From: Candidatus Rifleibacteriota bacterium
GTDB lineage: Bacteria > Vulcanimicrobiota > Xenobia > Xenobiales > Xenobiaceae
Direction of reading: 5' to 3'
DNA length: 15,155 bases
Assembly (NCBI GenBank): GCA_900772775.1
Contig: CAAGRW010000100.1
Span: forward strand, 1 to 15,155
Shown: piece after piece, positions 5,913 to 13,240 of the stretch
Layout: each line of letters starts with the position of its first letter
Numbering within the stretch: the stretch's first letter is position 1
Notes under the pieces: model-generated
The model's database searches: none
What the model was told of the DNA's origin: nothing
What the model saw: the letters and a program-made list of their open reading frames with translations, nothing else
Position numbers and translations under genes: made by a program

Positions 5913-6917
5913 ATGTCTGTAAACTTGCCCCCCAAACAAAAGACAGCCATATTATTGATGTCTCTTCCACCTGAGGCTTCAGCGGAAATTTTTAAAAACT
6001 TAGGTCCTGAAGAAGTTCAGGCTATCACCACTGAAATATCCAAATTGCCTCAAATATCTCCTGAAACTAGAGCTCAAGTTATTCAAGAGTTTTTGGATCA
6101 GGATGGGGGCGGCGATACTCCTCGGCCTTTTCCTAGCTTTGGTATAGGCGGTCATCCTCTGGGCGGGCCAACCGGTATAGGAGGCGCTCCCTCTCCAATT
6201 GGTGGTGGTTTTACACAGACAGCCGCCATGACGACCTCCTCCAGCAATCGTCCTTTAGATTTTTTACGCCGTGTCGATCCTCGCCAGCTATTGCAACTGA
6301 TTCGCAAAGAGCATCCTCAAACTATAGCGGTAATTCTTTCCTATTTGCAGCCCAGCCAAGCTTCAGCAGTATTAAGCGATTTGCAACCGCAAGTCCAAAC
6401 TGAAGTAGCAAAGCGCTTAGCAGAATTGCATCCTGTCAATCAAGAAATTTTGGCCGAGTTGGAAAAAGTCTTAGAATCACGCTTACATCAAGCTCTGGAA
6501 GATGGTGCTTATTCTCACGCGGATGGCAAGGAAGCTCTTCTGGAGATCCTCAATCAAGCTGACCGTGGCACCGAAGAGCGTGTACTCAGCGGCTTAGCTA
6601 CAAAAAGTCCTCTTTTAGTTAACAACTTAAAGACTAAACTCTGTGACTTTGAAGATCTTAACAATGTCGACGATCCTTCGCTCGAACAAGTTTTACGTCT
6701 CACAGATTTCCGAGATTTAGTTTTTGCCTTAAAAGGCGCCGACGAAAATCTCTCCAAACGCGTCTATCGTTTCTTATCTCCAGATGTAGCCAGAGCTTTA
6801 CGTGATGACGTAGAAAGTTTACACCAAGTATCTTGGGACGAAGTCAAACAAGCTCAGCAGCGCATTCGCAACATTCTGCGCGGTTTAGTAACTTTAGGCA
6901 AAATTAAATTTAGATAA
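5913..6917 (+). CDS. fliG: Flagellar motor switch protein FliG
   Basis: FliG links the MS-ring to FliM and interacts with the stator to produce torque. The 334 residues contain the N-terminal domain (about 1-61, including QKTAILLMSLPPEASAEIF), which binds FliF. The middle domain has the EHPQT motif at 133-137. The C-terminal torque domain (about 240-330) includes FALKGADENLSKRVYRFLSP and RDDVES, the charged helix that faces the stator. Between the first two domains lies a Gly/Pro-rich linker of about 50 residues (62-112) where other FliG proteins have a helix. The tail after LGKIKFR is short. GAGGAGGT six bases before the ATG supports the start. The gene follows a terminator and a 280-bp gap. 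Confidence 0.95.
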   Translation: MSVNLPPKQKTAILLMSLPPEASAEIFKNLGPEEVQAITTEISKLPQISPETRAQVIQEFLDQDGGGDTPRPFPSFGIGGHPLGGPTGIGGAPSPIGGGFTQTAAMTTSSSNRPLDFLRRVDPRQLLQLIRKEHPQTIAVILSYLQPSQASAVLSDLQPQVQTEVAKRLAELHPVNQEILAELEKVLESRLHQALEDGAYSHADGKEALLEILNQADRGTEERVLSGLATKSPLLVNNLKTKLCDFEDLNNVDDPSLEQVLRLTDFRDLVFALKGADENLSKRVYRFLSPDVARALRDDVESLHQVSWDEVKQAQQRIRNILRGLVTLGKIKFR

Positions 6918-6981
6918 AAAACGGCAACATTTTATAGCAAAGTAGGTGAGCACACTGGCTCTTTACAAAGGAAACAACAGT

Positions 6982-8025
6982 ATGTCCGGCGGCGACGGCA
7001 CTCCCAAACGTTCTGCCCTTCTTAAGCAGCGACCTACAGGTGGTGCTGATTTAAGTGATTTCGTTCCGACCAATTTCGGAGCTACAAAAGTAGCCGGCGA
7101 CAGCGGAGGCAAAATATTCCGAGGGCGCAGTGCCGCTCCCGAAGCGATGCCTCAGGCTCCCAGCGGTGATGGGGAATTTCATCCTCAAACCGGTCGCCCA
7201 CCCATGGCCTCCAATCTTGGCAAGGTCTTTGGCAACCGCAGAACCGAACACACAGAACACAAACTTCCACCAATTTCTACTCATTCGGTAAGCGTGCCCA
7301 CAGGCGATCCCCCTCCTCCCGGGGCTCCTTTGCCTCCCCCTCCTCCTCCGGTTGATAAAGAGATCATTGCCAAAGCTGAAGCACAAGCTAAAGAGCTCAT
7401 CGCTCAAGCCCAGAATCAAATTCAGCAAATGATTCAGCAAGCTAACGAGCAAATACAGCAATTCAACGAGCAAGCTGCCGCCGACGCCGAAAATGCCAGA
7501 CAAATGGCTTTCCAACAAGGTACCCAACAAGGTATCGAAGAGGGCAAACGCATCGCTCACCGCGAGTATGTAGATCTTATGCTTAAAGCTAGAGATCTTT
7601 ACGTGCAAGCTATCAATGAGAGACGCAAACTCATTGAAGATACAGAGCCAGCTTTAGCCAAACTGTCTATTGGTATTGCCGAAAAAATTATTGGCCTGGA
7701 AGTAAGCACCAATAATGATGTCATTATGGGCGTTGTAAAAGAAGCACTGGCTGATATGAAAGATCGCGAAGAAGTGCGCATCCGCGTCAATCCGGACGAC
7801 TATCACATCGTAAACAACGACCGTTCGTCTCTCATGCGTATGGTAGAAGGCTTGAAAGATTTCGATCTGTCAGTCGATTCCAAAGTAACTCGTGGCGGAT
7901 GCATTATCGAAACGAATTTAGGCAATATCGACGCCAGGTTGGAAACCCAGCTGGCCGCCATAACCACAGCATTTGACAGAAGCAGCAAAGGAGAGGACAT
8001 AGACGATGGCGCAGATGCCAGCTAA
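6982..8025 (+). CDS. fliH: Flagellar export ATPase regulator FliH
   Basis: FliH holds the ATPase FliI as a stalk and connects it to the C-ring. I place the start at the ATG at 6982 because AAAGGA lies nine bases before it. A GTG at 6946 in the same frame lacks a convincing ribosome binding site. From this ATG the protein has 347 residues. Residues 1-107 are low in complexity and unlike other FliH, and 109-123 is nearly all proline. A Gln/Ala-rich coiled coil follows (125-175), then GxxxGxxxG (180-188, QQGTQQGIEEG), a FliH hallmark. The C-terminal domain (about 220-330) contains IAEKIIGLEVS and the EVRIRVNPDDY strand. The stop overlaps fliI by 20 bases, consistent with coupled translation of these partners. 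Confidence 0.92.
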   Translation: MSGGDGTPKRSALLKQRPTGGADLSDFVPTNFGATKVAGDSGGKIFRGRSAAPEAMPQAPSGDGEFHPQTGRPPMASNLGKVFGNRRTEHTEHKLPPISTHSVSVPTGDPPPPGAPLPPPPPPVDKEIIAKAEAQAKELIAQAQNQIQQMIQQANEQIQQFNEQAAADAENARQMAFQQGTQQGIEEGKRIAHREYVDLMLKARDLYVQAINERRKLIEDTEPALAKLSIGIAEKIIGLEVSTNNDVIMGVVKEALADMKDREEVRIRVNPDDYHIVNNDRSSLMRMVEGLKDFDLSVDSKVTRGGCIIETNLGNIDARLETQLAAITTAFDRSSKGEDIDDGADAS

Positions 8026-9586
8026 ACCGGCTGCCAGACCTATGGCTGCCCGCCCGGCTTCAGTTCCTAAAACAAACTTTACCGCGCCGAGACAAGGTGA
8101 TGGCAAAGCGGATCCCGCTCCAGCTGCTCCCGCACCTCCTCCGCCGGCTCCTGCTCCTCCTCAGCCTCAGCCGGAACCGGCTCCAGCTCCTCAGCCACTC
8201 AATGCAGACGATTTGGCAGCTAAAGAGCAAGCCTTGGCAGAGCCTTTACCTGAAGCAGAGCCTCTGCCGAAGATTACTTTTCCTTCTTACTACTTGTCTT
8301 TAAGTCGCTGCAAGCCCATCCGTATGCATGGTCGCGTCAGCCAGGTAATCGGTTTAACGATCGAATCGGAAGGCCCGGCGGTCAAGATGGGAGAGTTGTG
8401 CCTTATCTACGAGCGCGAAGGCTCCAAACCGATTCGAGCCGAGGTTGTAGGCTTTAAAGGCAGCAAAGTTATGCTTATGCCTTTGGGCGACTTAGGAGGC
8501 ATTAGCCCAGGTTGTGAAGTTCGCGCTACCGGCAAGCCCCTTTCAGTCAAAGTCGGCCCCAAGCTTTTAGGACGAGTTCTCGACGGCTTGGGCAACCCTA
8601 TCGACGGTTTAGGGCCGCTGGAATACGAAACAGAGTATTCCATTTACAACGAACCACCCAACCCTATTACTAGGCCGCGTATTAAGCGAGCCTTACCCAT
8701 GGGTGTACGCGTGCTCGATTCTACCTTAACATTGGGCGCCGGTCAGCGTGTCGGTATTTTCGCCGGTTCCGGTGTAGGTAAATCGACCACCTTATCAATG
8801 ATTGCCCGTAATACGGCCGCCCAAGTTAACGTATTGGCCCTCATCGGAGAACGTGGACGTGAGTTGCGCGACTTTATTGAACGCGACCTCGGCCCTGAAG
8901 GCATGAAGCGCTCTGTAGTAGTGGTAGCAACTTCCGACCAACCCGCCTTGGTGCGTCTTAAAGGTGCTTATACTGGTACAGCTTTAGCAGAATATTTCCG
9001 CGACCAAGGCAACGACGTCATGCTCATGATGGACTCCGTTACTCGTTTTGCTATGGCTCAACGCGAAGTTGGTTTGGCAGTAGGTGAGCCACCGGCTACC
9101 AAAGGTTATACTCCTTCTTGCTTTGCCTTATTGCCTAAGCTCATGGAACGCGCCGGTACTTCTCCCAAAGGTTCCATTACCGGTATCTACACAGTATTGG
9201 TAGAAGGCGACGACATGAACGAGCCTATCGCTGACACGGTGCGAGGCATCTTGGACGGCCACATCGTCCTAAACCGTAAGATTGCTCACAAAAACCGCTA
9301 TCCGGCTGTAGACGTATTGCAATCTGTATCCCGTCTTTTTACTGAAATCAACCCCAAGGACATTCAAAAGGCTGCCGGTATACTCAGAAACGTATTAGCC
9401 GTCTACCAAGAGAATGAAGACTTGATTAACATCGGCGCTTACCAAAAGGGTTCAAACCCCAAGGTAGACTTTGCTATCGACAAGATTGACGAAGTACAAA
9501 AGTTCCTCAGTCAGGGAATTTACGAGCCTGCTCCTTTTGAAGAGACTCGTCGCCGTTTGTTAGAAATGTTCGGAGATCAGAAGTAA
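8006..9586 (+). CDS. fliI: Flagellum-specific ATPase FliI
   Basis: FliI is the hexameric ATPase of the flagellar type III export apparatus, related to F1 beta. It unfolds and releases substrates from chaperones. The catalytic core is complete: Walker A GSGVGKST at 254-261 (lysine 259), the GERGRE motif with the catalytic glutamate at 281-286, and Walker B VMLMMDSVTR at 338-347. The protein is 526 residues, about 80 longer than most FliI. The excess is an N-terminal Pro/Ala-rich tail (about 1-88, with runs such as APAPPPPAPAPP). GAGAGG before the ATG supports the start, and the first conserved sequence starts at about residue 94. The tail is in frame with the start and with fliH overlap, so it is likely real. 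Confidence 0.96.
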   Translation: MAQMPAKPAARPMAARPASVPKTNFTAPRQGDGKADPAPAAPAPPPPAPAPPQPQPEPAPAPQPLNADDLAAKEQALAEPLPEAEPLPKITFPSYYLSLSRCKPIRMHGRVSQVIGLTIESEGPAVKMGELCLIYEREGSKPIRAEVVGFKGSKVMLMPLGDLGGISPGCEVRATGKPLSVKVGPKLLGRVLDGLGNPIDGLGPLEYETEYSIYNEPPNPITRPRIKRALPMGVRVLDSTLTLGAGQRVGIFAGSGVGKSTTLSMIARNTAAQVNVLALIGERGRELRDFIERDLGPEGMKRSVVVVATSDQPALVRLKGAYTGTALAEYFRDQGNDVMLMMDSVTRFAMAQREVGLAVGEPPATKGYTPSCFALLPKLMERAGTSPKGSITGIYTVLVEGDDMNEPIADTVRGILDGHIVLNRKIAHKNRYPAVDVLQSVSRLFTEINPKDIQKAAGILRNVLAVYQENEDLINIGAYQKGSNPKVDFAIDKIDEVQKFLSQGIYEPAPFEETRRRLLEMFGDQK

Positions 9587-9589
9587 ACT

Positions 9590-10051
9590 ATGGCTCAAAA
9601 ACGCTTTCGTTATCGTTTACAGCAGATTCTCGAATTGAAAATCCAAGCTGAAGAAGACGAAAAAGAAAAACTGGCTAAACTTATTCAACAGCAAGAAAAT
9701 GAACGCCAGATCAAGGCTCAACTTGAGCAAAAGCTGGTTTCTATTCGTGAAGAGTTAAAAGTTAGACAAGCCAACGGCACTCTGGATATAAATCAGCTAA
9801 GGTTTTTTCCTCAGCATATCGAGTTTGTCAAAGGCCAGATAGTCAACCAAGAGCTTAGAATCAAAGAGCTTAGCATTCGCATTGCCCAACAGCGCGACGC
9901 TCTAATGAAGGCAGCTCAAGAGAGACAAAGTTACGAAAAGAACAAGGAAAAGAGTCAAGAGAAATGGCTAGCAGAAATCGAGCAAGAAGAAAATAAGATG
10001 CTCGACGAGTTGGCCACTCTGAAGTATGCCCGCGATCCTTCCGCAACTTAA
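9590..10051 (+). CDS. fliJ: Flagellar export chaperone/stalk protein FliJ
   Basis: FliJ sits in the centre of the FliI hexamer and recycles chaperones, resembling the gamma stalk of F-type ATPases. The protein is 153 residues, nearly all helical and charged. Its start FRYRLQQILELKIQAEEDEK is the family's N-terminal helix. Two long coiled coils (about 12-60 and 80-145) are separated by a short turn near TLDINQLRFF. The ATG is three bases after the fliI stop, with only a weak GGAG inside fliI's last codons, which suggests translational coupling. Sequence identity is low in this family, but length, helicity and position after fliI make the call secure. Confidence 0.9.
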   Translation: MAQKRFRYRLQQILELKIQAEEDEKEKLAKLIQQQENERQIKAQLEQKLVSIREELKVRQANGTLDINQLRFFPQHIEFVKGQIVNQELRIKELSIRIAQQRDALMKAAQERQSYEKNKEKSQEKWLAEIEQEENKMLDELATLKYARDPSAT

Positions 10052-10101
10052 GCTAGAGGCTTGTAATAGCAATACCGTATCAACACACGGGAAATAAAAG
10101 C

Positions 10102-10131
10102 TTGGAAAAAATCTTGTTTTTCTACTATACT
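10102..10131 (+). promoter_or_regulatory. Candidate sigma-70-type promoter before the transglycosylase gene
   Basis: TTGGAA (10102-10107) and TATACT (10126-10131) are separated by 18 bases in an A/T-rich 185-bp gap. Four of six and five of six bases agree with the housekeeping consensus. It would give a transcript leader of about 100 bases before the gene at 10237. Confidence 0.4.
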
Positions 10132-10236
10132 AAGCAGAAGAAACAGTGATAAAAGTAATAAGAATCTTCATCTCGTTTCGAGCTGAAGAAAGTATCAACA
10201 GAATGAAAGGCAGCACACTCAAAGGAGGCTAATGAA

Positions 10237-10860
10237 ATGTCCATATTCGCCAGAATAGATCAAATTGAACGGCAAATGACTTCTTTGGAGAACGCTCTCG
10301 ATACCAGAATGAGCTCCAAATCCGGCGCCGGAACTATTACTTCTCCCCAAGATGCGGCTTCTTTCCAGAGCATGATCAACAGCATGACCAACGGCCAGCG
10401 CTTCGATCCTTCTGCCGCCGCCATCAATTCTTCAAGCATACCTGTAGGAACCGGTTCAGGCAGTCCCACTCAATTTGACAGCATTATCAAAGAGGCTTCC
10501 GAGAAGTACCACGTCGATCCCGCCCTCATTAAAGCCGTTATTAAACAAGAATCGGCTTTCAATCCCCAGGCCACTTCGGTTTGCGGTGCCCAAGGCCTCA
10601 TGCAGCTCATGCCTGAAACGGCCAGCGATTTAGGTGTAAAAAATGCCTACGACCCCAAAGACAACATCATGGGCGGAGCCAAATATCTTGGCCAGCTTAT
10701 GGAAATGTTTAACGGTGATATGACAAAAACGATCGCTGCCTACAACGCAGGCCCCGGCTCTGTGCAGCAGTACGGCGGAGTTCCTCCTTATCAAGAAACT
10801 CAGAACTACGTAGATAAAGTTTTGGGCTACTATCAGGAAAACAAAGGAATTCAAGCTTAG
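10237..10860 (+). CDS. Lytic transglycosylase (SLT domain), flagellar
   Basis: This enzyme is predicted to cut peptidoglycan glycan strands by a non-hydrolytic reaction that leaves 1,6-anhydro ends, opening the wall for the rod. The SLT fold covers about residues 78-200 with the standard motifs: catalytic glutamate E105 in KQESAF, GAQGLMQLMP at 117-126, and AYNAGPG at 168-174. Residues 1-77 are Ser/Gln-rich with a short amphipathic N-terminal helix. There is no signal peptide, so it probably reaches the periplasm through the flagellar export system or another route. AAAGGAGG eight bases before the ATG supports the start. Its place between fliJ and fliK, and the absence of flgJ in the window, suggest it does the job of the FlgJ muramidase domain. 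That last step is inference. Confidence 0.88.
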   Translation: MSIFARIDQIERQMTSLENALDTRMSSKSGAGTITSPQDAASFQSMINSMTNGQRFDPSAAAINSSSIPVGTGSGSPTQFDSIIKEASEKYHVDPALIKAVIKQESAFNPQATSVCGAQGLMQLMPETASDLGVKNAYDPKDNIMGGAKYLGQLMEMFNGDMTKTIAAYNAGPGSVQQYGGVPPYQETQNYVDKVLGYYQENKGIQA

Positions 10861-10879
10861 TTTTTTATCTATTCTTCTC

Positions 10880-10936
10880 TCTCGCAAGCAAGCTCCACGC
10901 CATTGGCTACACTTCACTAGGAGTTTGCTTGCGAGA
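10880..10936 (+). promoter_or_regulatory. Long hairpin between the transglycosylase gene and fliK
   Basis: CTCGCAAGCAAGCTCC (10881-10896) pairs with GGAGTTTGCTTGCGAG (10920-10935) with one G-U pair, and one more T-A pair extends it. The loop has 23 bases. Only GTTTTCC follows, so a U-tract is missing. It may be an RNase III-type processing site or a weak terminator. It lies 34 bases before fliK. Confidence 0.55.
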
Positions 10937-10969
10937 AGCCGAGTTTTCCAAACATAAAAAGGAGCCGTT

Positions 10970-11914
10970 ATGGAAAATCAACTTTTTGTATCCATGTTAG
11001 GATCTTCTGCCGTCCAGCAGAACCGCGATAGCAAAAGCGATAAGGTAGAAACAAATTCCAGTGCCTTCAATAGCTGTTTAGAAGCGGCCACTTCTGATAA
11101 AGCCAACACCGAAAACGACGTCATAGCCAAGAAAGAAACCCGCAAAGAAGCTGCCGAGCGTCAAAAAGCCGAAAAGGCCGAAGCTCAAGCTCAAGCTAAA
11201 GCCGATCAGGCCAAAATGACTCAGAACCCTCAATCAATGGGCAGCAAGGCTTTCCTCTATGACATGATGTATCGCAATCCCGATACCTTAAGCATGGCCG
11301 AAAAGCAAGCTATGAAGCTTGACGAAGCTTCCAAAGCCTTAAAAATGCAAAATGCTCAGCCCAAAGAAAATGCAGGAGCCGCTAAAGAAGCTCCCACCCA
11401 AGCCAGTGCTTCCAACAAAGAAGCTACCGCTTTAGCCGGACAAAAGTTTGACGAACTCTTAGGCAAGACTAGCAAAAAAGAGGAAGGCAAACAGCTTACC
11501 ACCGAGGCTGGTCAAGCCGCTTCCGGCGCCGCTAAAGGCGACAAAGCCGAAAAAGCAGACGATAGCGTAGCCCTCAACAGCGCCAACAAAGCCGAAGAGA
11601 CCCATAAAACTCAAAGGCTCACCCAAACTCAAAAGCGTCAGCAAGTTATCAACCAGATCGTGACTCACATGGAGATTCGCAACTTTACCAGTCGTGATGA
11701 GCTTACTCTCCGCCTCAATCCCGAATATCTGGGTGAACTCAAAATCAAGATCAATCGCGGTAAAGATGGTGAGTTGAGCGCTCAGTTCATCACCGATTCA
11801 GAAGATACTCGCGAAGTTCTCCAAGATAGTCGTGCCGAATTGCGTGAGCATATCGAAAAGAAAGGCATGAATTTGCGCAGTATCGACATCGAGATGGTCG
11901 ATCATATCGCTTAA
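10970..11914 (+). CDS. fliK: Flagellar hook-length control protein FliK
   Basis: FliK is secreted during hook growth, measures hook length, and switches export from hook to filament subunits by contacting FlhB. The first 220 of 314 residues are an Ala/Lys/Gln/Glu-rich, poorly conserved ruler-like region. The C-terminal hook-length domain (about 225-312) has LTLRLNPEYLGELKIKI (245-261), the strongest family signature. It is followed by the strand ELSAQF and the helix REVLQDSRAELREHIEKKGM. The length is short for FliK, which commonly has 350-600 residues. GGAG five bases before the ATG supports the start. A 173-bp gap follows where flgD stands in many operons. No flgD is present there, only weak inverted repeats (AAGCCCT/AGGGCTT, 11985-11991 with 12016-12022). 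Confidence 0.9.
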   Translation: MENQLFVSMLGSSAVQQNRDSKSDKVETNSSAFNSCLEAATSDKANTENDVIAKKETRKEAAERQKAEKAEAQAQAKADQAKMTQNPQSMGSKAFLYDMMYRNPDTLSMAEKQAMKLDEASKALKMQNAQPKENAGAAKEAPTQASASNKEATALAGQKFDELLGKTSKKEEGKQLTTEAGQAASGAAKGDKAEKADDSVALNSANKAEETHKTQRLTQTQKRQQVINQIVTHMEIRNFTSRDELTLRLNPEYLGELKIKINRGKDGELSAQFITDSEDTREVLQDSRAELREHIEKKGMNLRSIDIEMVDHIA

Positions 11915-12087
11915 AGCTAGCATTTGGCCTGTTTGGGACTTCATTGTTTACATTTTAGAAACAAACTGTTTAAGGCGTGACAATAAGCCCTTGATACCTT
12001 TACGTTGAGATGGAGAGGGCTTTTCTCAACAGGCTCAAAGCTTAAAGAGTAATGTGCCCAACGGGTTTAAGGAGGCAAAAGTAGATC

Positions 12088-12906
12088 ATGTTTGATTTTA
12101 ATAATTCAGCCAATGCCATTCAGCAGAACCAGACCATGCTGAACTCTTATTTCCAGAACTTGCAAAACCAGTTTACCCCTGGTTACAAGGCTGAGAGCGT
12201 ACAGTTCAACGACATTATGGGCCAGACCATGGGCGGCGGCGGTGCCAAGACTCAGTCTAACGGCATCATCTTCAGCCAAGGTCAGCTCTTCCAGACCGAG
12301 TGCGCTACCAACCTCGCTATCGACGGTCAGGGCTTCTTCATGGTCAATGATGGTAACCAGACTCACTACACTCGTGACGGTCGTTTCGCTTTCAACAACG
12401 GTATGTTGACCAACAGCGAAGGCAAAAACGTTATGGGTTATCAGTTAGACGCTCAAGGCAACATTTGCAGCGATCCTCAGCCCATCGAGTTGCACATGGA
12501 TCCTAACACCAAGTTGTATGGTGGCAAATACACTGGTTATCACTTCGACGAAACCGGTAAGCTCTATGGTGAGCAGACCATCACCGATCCTACCACCGGC
12601 CAGAGCGTTTCCGAATCCGTGCCTATCGCTCAGGTATCTATCGCCTCCTTCGCCAACGCCAGCGGCTTGAAGAAAACTGGCACCACCAGCTTTGGCAAGA
12701 CCGAAAATTCCGGTGAAGCTGTAGTAGGCGTGGCCGGTCAGGGCGCCATGGGCCGCATCGCTGCTGGTAGCTTAGAGCTCGCCAATGTAGACTACGCTCA
12801 GCAAGCCGCCGCTATCGGTATGGCTAAGCAGAACTACGAAGCCAACTTCGCCGCTTTCAAAGCTATGGATGGTTTGATGGAGTCCGCTATCGGTTTGGTC
12901 CGCTAG
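12088..12906 (+). CDS. Flagellar rod/hook protein of the FlgE/FlgF/FlgG family
   Basis: This is an axial flagellar protein, exported by the type III system, forming part of the rod or hook. The family core is clear at about residues 66-120, with QLFQTECATNLAIDGQGFFM (67-86) followed by the YTRDGRFAFNNGMLTNSEG stretch (94-112). A second conserved block at 192-230 has SGLKKTGTTSFGKT and GSLELANVD. The length, 272 residues, fits FlgF or FlgG. FlgE hooks are usually longer. The N-terminal helix is odd: instead of the usual NNLANVNTxGYK it reads YFQNLQNQFTPGYKAES (21-37). The C-terminus is a long Ala-rich helix ending GLVR. AAGGAGG is 12 bases from the ATG. Its place between fliK and a strong terminator marks it as the last gene of its unit. 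I cannot decide between FlgE, FlgF and FlgG. Confidence 0.85.
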   Translation: MFDFNNSANAIQQNQTMLNSYFQNLQNQFTPGYKAESVQFNDIMGQTMGGGGAKTQSNGIIFSQGQLFQTECATNLAIDGQGFFMVNDGNQTHYTRDGRFAFNNGMLTNSEGKNVMGYQLDAQGNICSDPQPIELHMDPNTKLYGGKYTGYHFDETGKLYGEQTITDPTTGQSVSESVPIAQVSIASFANASGLKKTGTTSFGKTENSGEAVVGVAGQGAMGRIAAGSLELANVDYAQQAAAIGMAKQNYEANFAAFKAMDGLMESAIGLVR

Positions 12907-12982
12907 TATATTGGACATAAAGCAAAGGTTGCGCTCTTCTTTGCTAATTAGCTCGTAGAAGAAGTACAGCTTGCGCTAAGAT

Positions 12983-13035
12983 AAGACGATAAGGAGCTAT
13001 CTTTTTTAGAGATAGTTTCTTGTCGTCTTTTTTTT
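12983..13035 (+). terminator. Strong intrinsic terminator after the rod/hook gene
   Basis: Bases 12983-13001 pair with 13011-13029 along 19 positions, three of them G-U wobbles. The loop is TTTTTTAGA and the stem runs into eight T residues (13028-13035). This is the clearest end of a transcription unit in the window. The same outer arm sequence, AAGACGA/TCGTCTT, recurs in the next hairpin. Confidence 0.9.
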
Positions 13036-13099
13036 GTAAGGAATTGGCGGAATCTATGTCGAAGTGCCCCAGAGATTTCGAGGAATAATTATTCGGCGG

Positions 13100-13125
13100 T
13101 TCGTCTTTATTTTTTTGAAGACGAA
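13100..13125 (+). promoter_or_regulatory. Second hairpin sharing arms with the terminator
   Basis: TTCGTCTT (13100-13107) pairs with AAGACGAA (13118-13125) around a T-rich 10-base loop. Because its arms repeat those of the terminator, TCGTCTT at 13023-13029 could instead pair with AAGACGA at 13118-13124, and AAGACGA at 12983-12989 with 13101-13107. The arrangement resembles an attenuator with alternative folds. Function is inferred from structure alone. Confidence 0.4.
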
Positions 13126-13240
13126 GAGCAGCCCAACTCTAAGGGCATAAAAAAAGCAGCTTCTGTCTAATTTTTCTAATTGGTGTCCAACTTTCGAAAG
13201 GTTTGACAAGGCTTGCACTGCATTTTTTGGGAGGAACCGA

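Larger units (their letters stand above)
12907..13240. promoter_or_regulatory. 334-bp gap before fliM with terminator and hairpins
   Basis: No open frame is convincing here. The gap begins with the terminator at 12983-13035, has a second hairpin at 13100-13125, and shows an A-run near 13149-13156. An ACTTTCGAAAG box lies at 13190-13200 and a TTGACA at 13202-13207. The TTGACA is too near the fliM start to be a usable -35 of that gene. A new promoter for fliM probably lies in 13036-13190, but I see no clear -35/-10 pair. Confidence 0.5.

Noticed and set aside
6946..6981. GTG start for fliH
   Set aside because: Only a weak GGTG precedes it, whereas AAAGGA stands nine bases before the ATG at 6982. 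The extra 12 residues show no conservation pattern.
11915..12087. A missing or broken flgD between fliK and the rod/hook gene
   Set aside because: No FlgD-like peptide is seen in any frame, and at 173 bp the gap is too small even for a clear remnant.
13202..13207. TTGACA as -35 box for fliM
   Set aside because: A -10 box at normal spacing would fall on the fliM ribosome binding site, and none is present, leaving no room for a usable leader.
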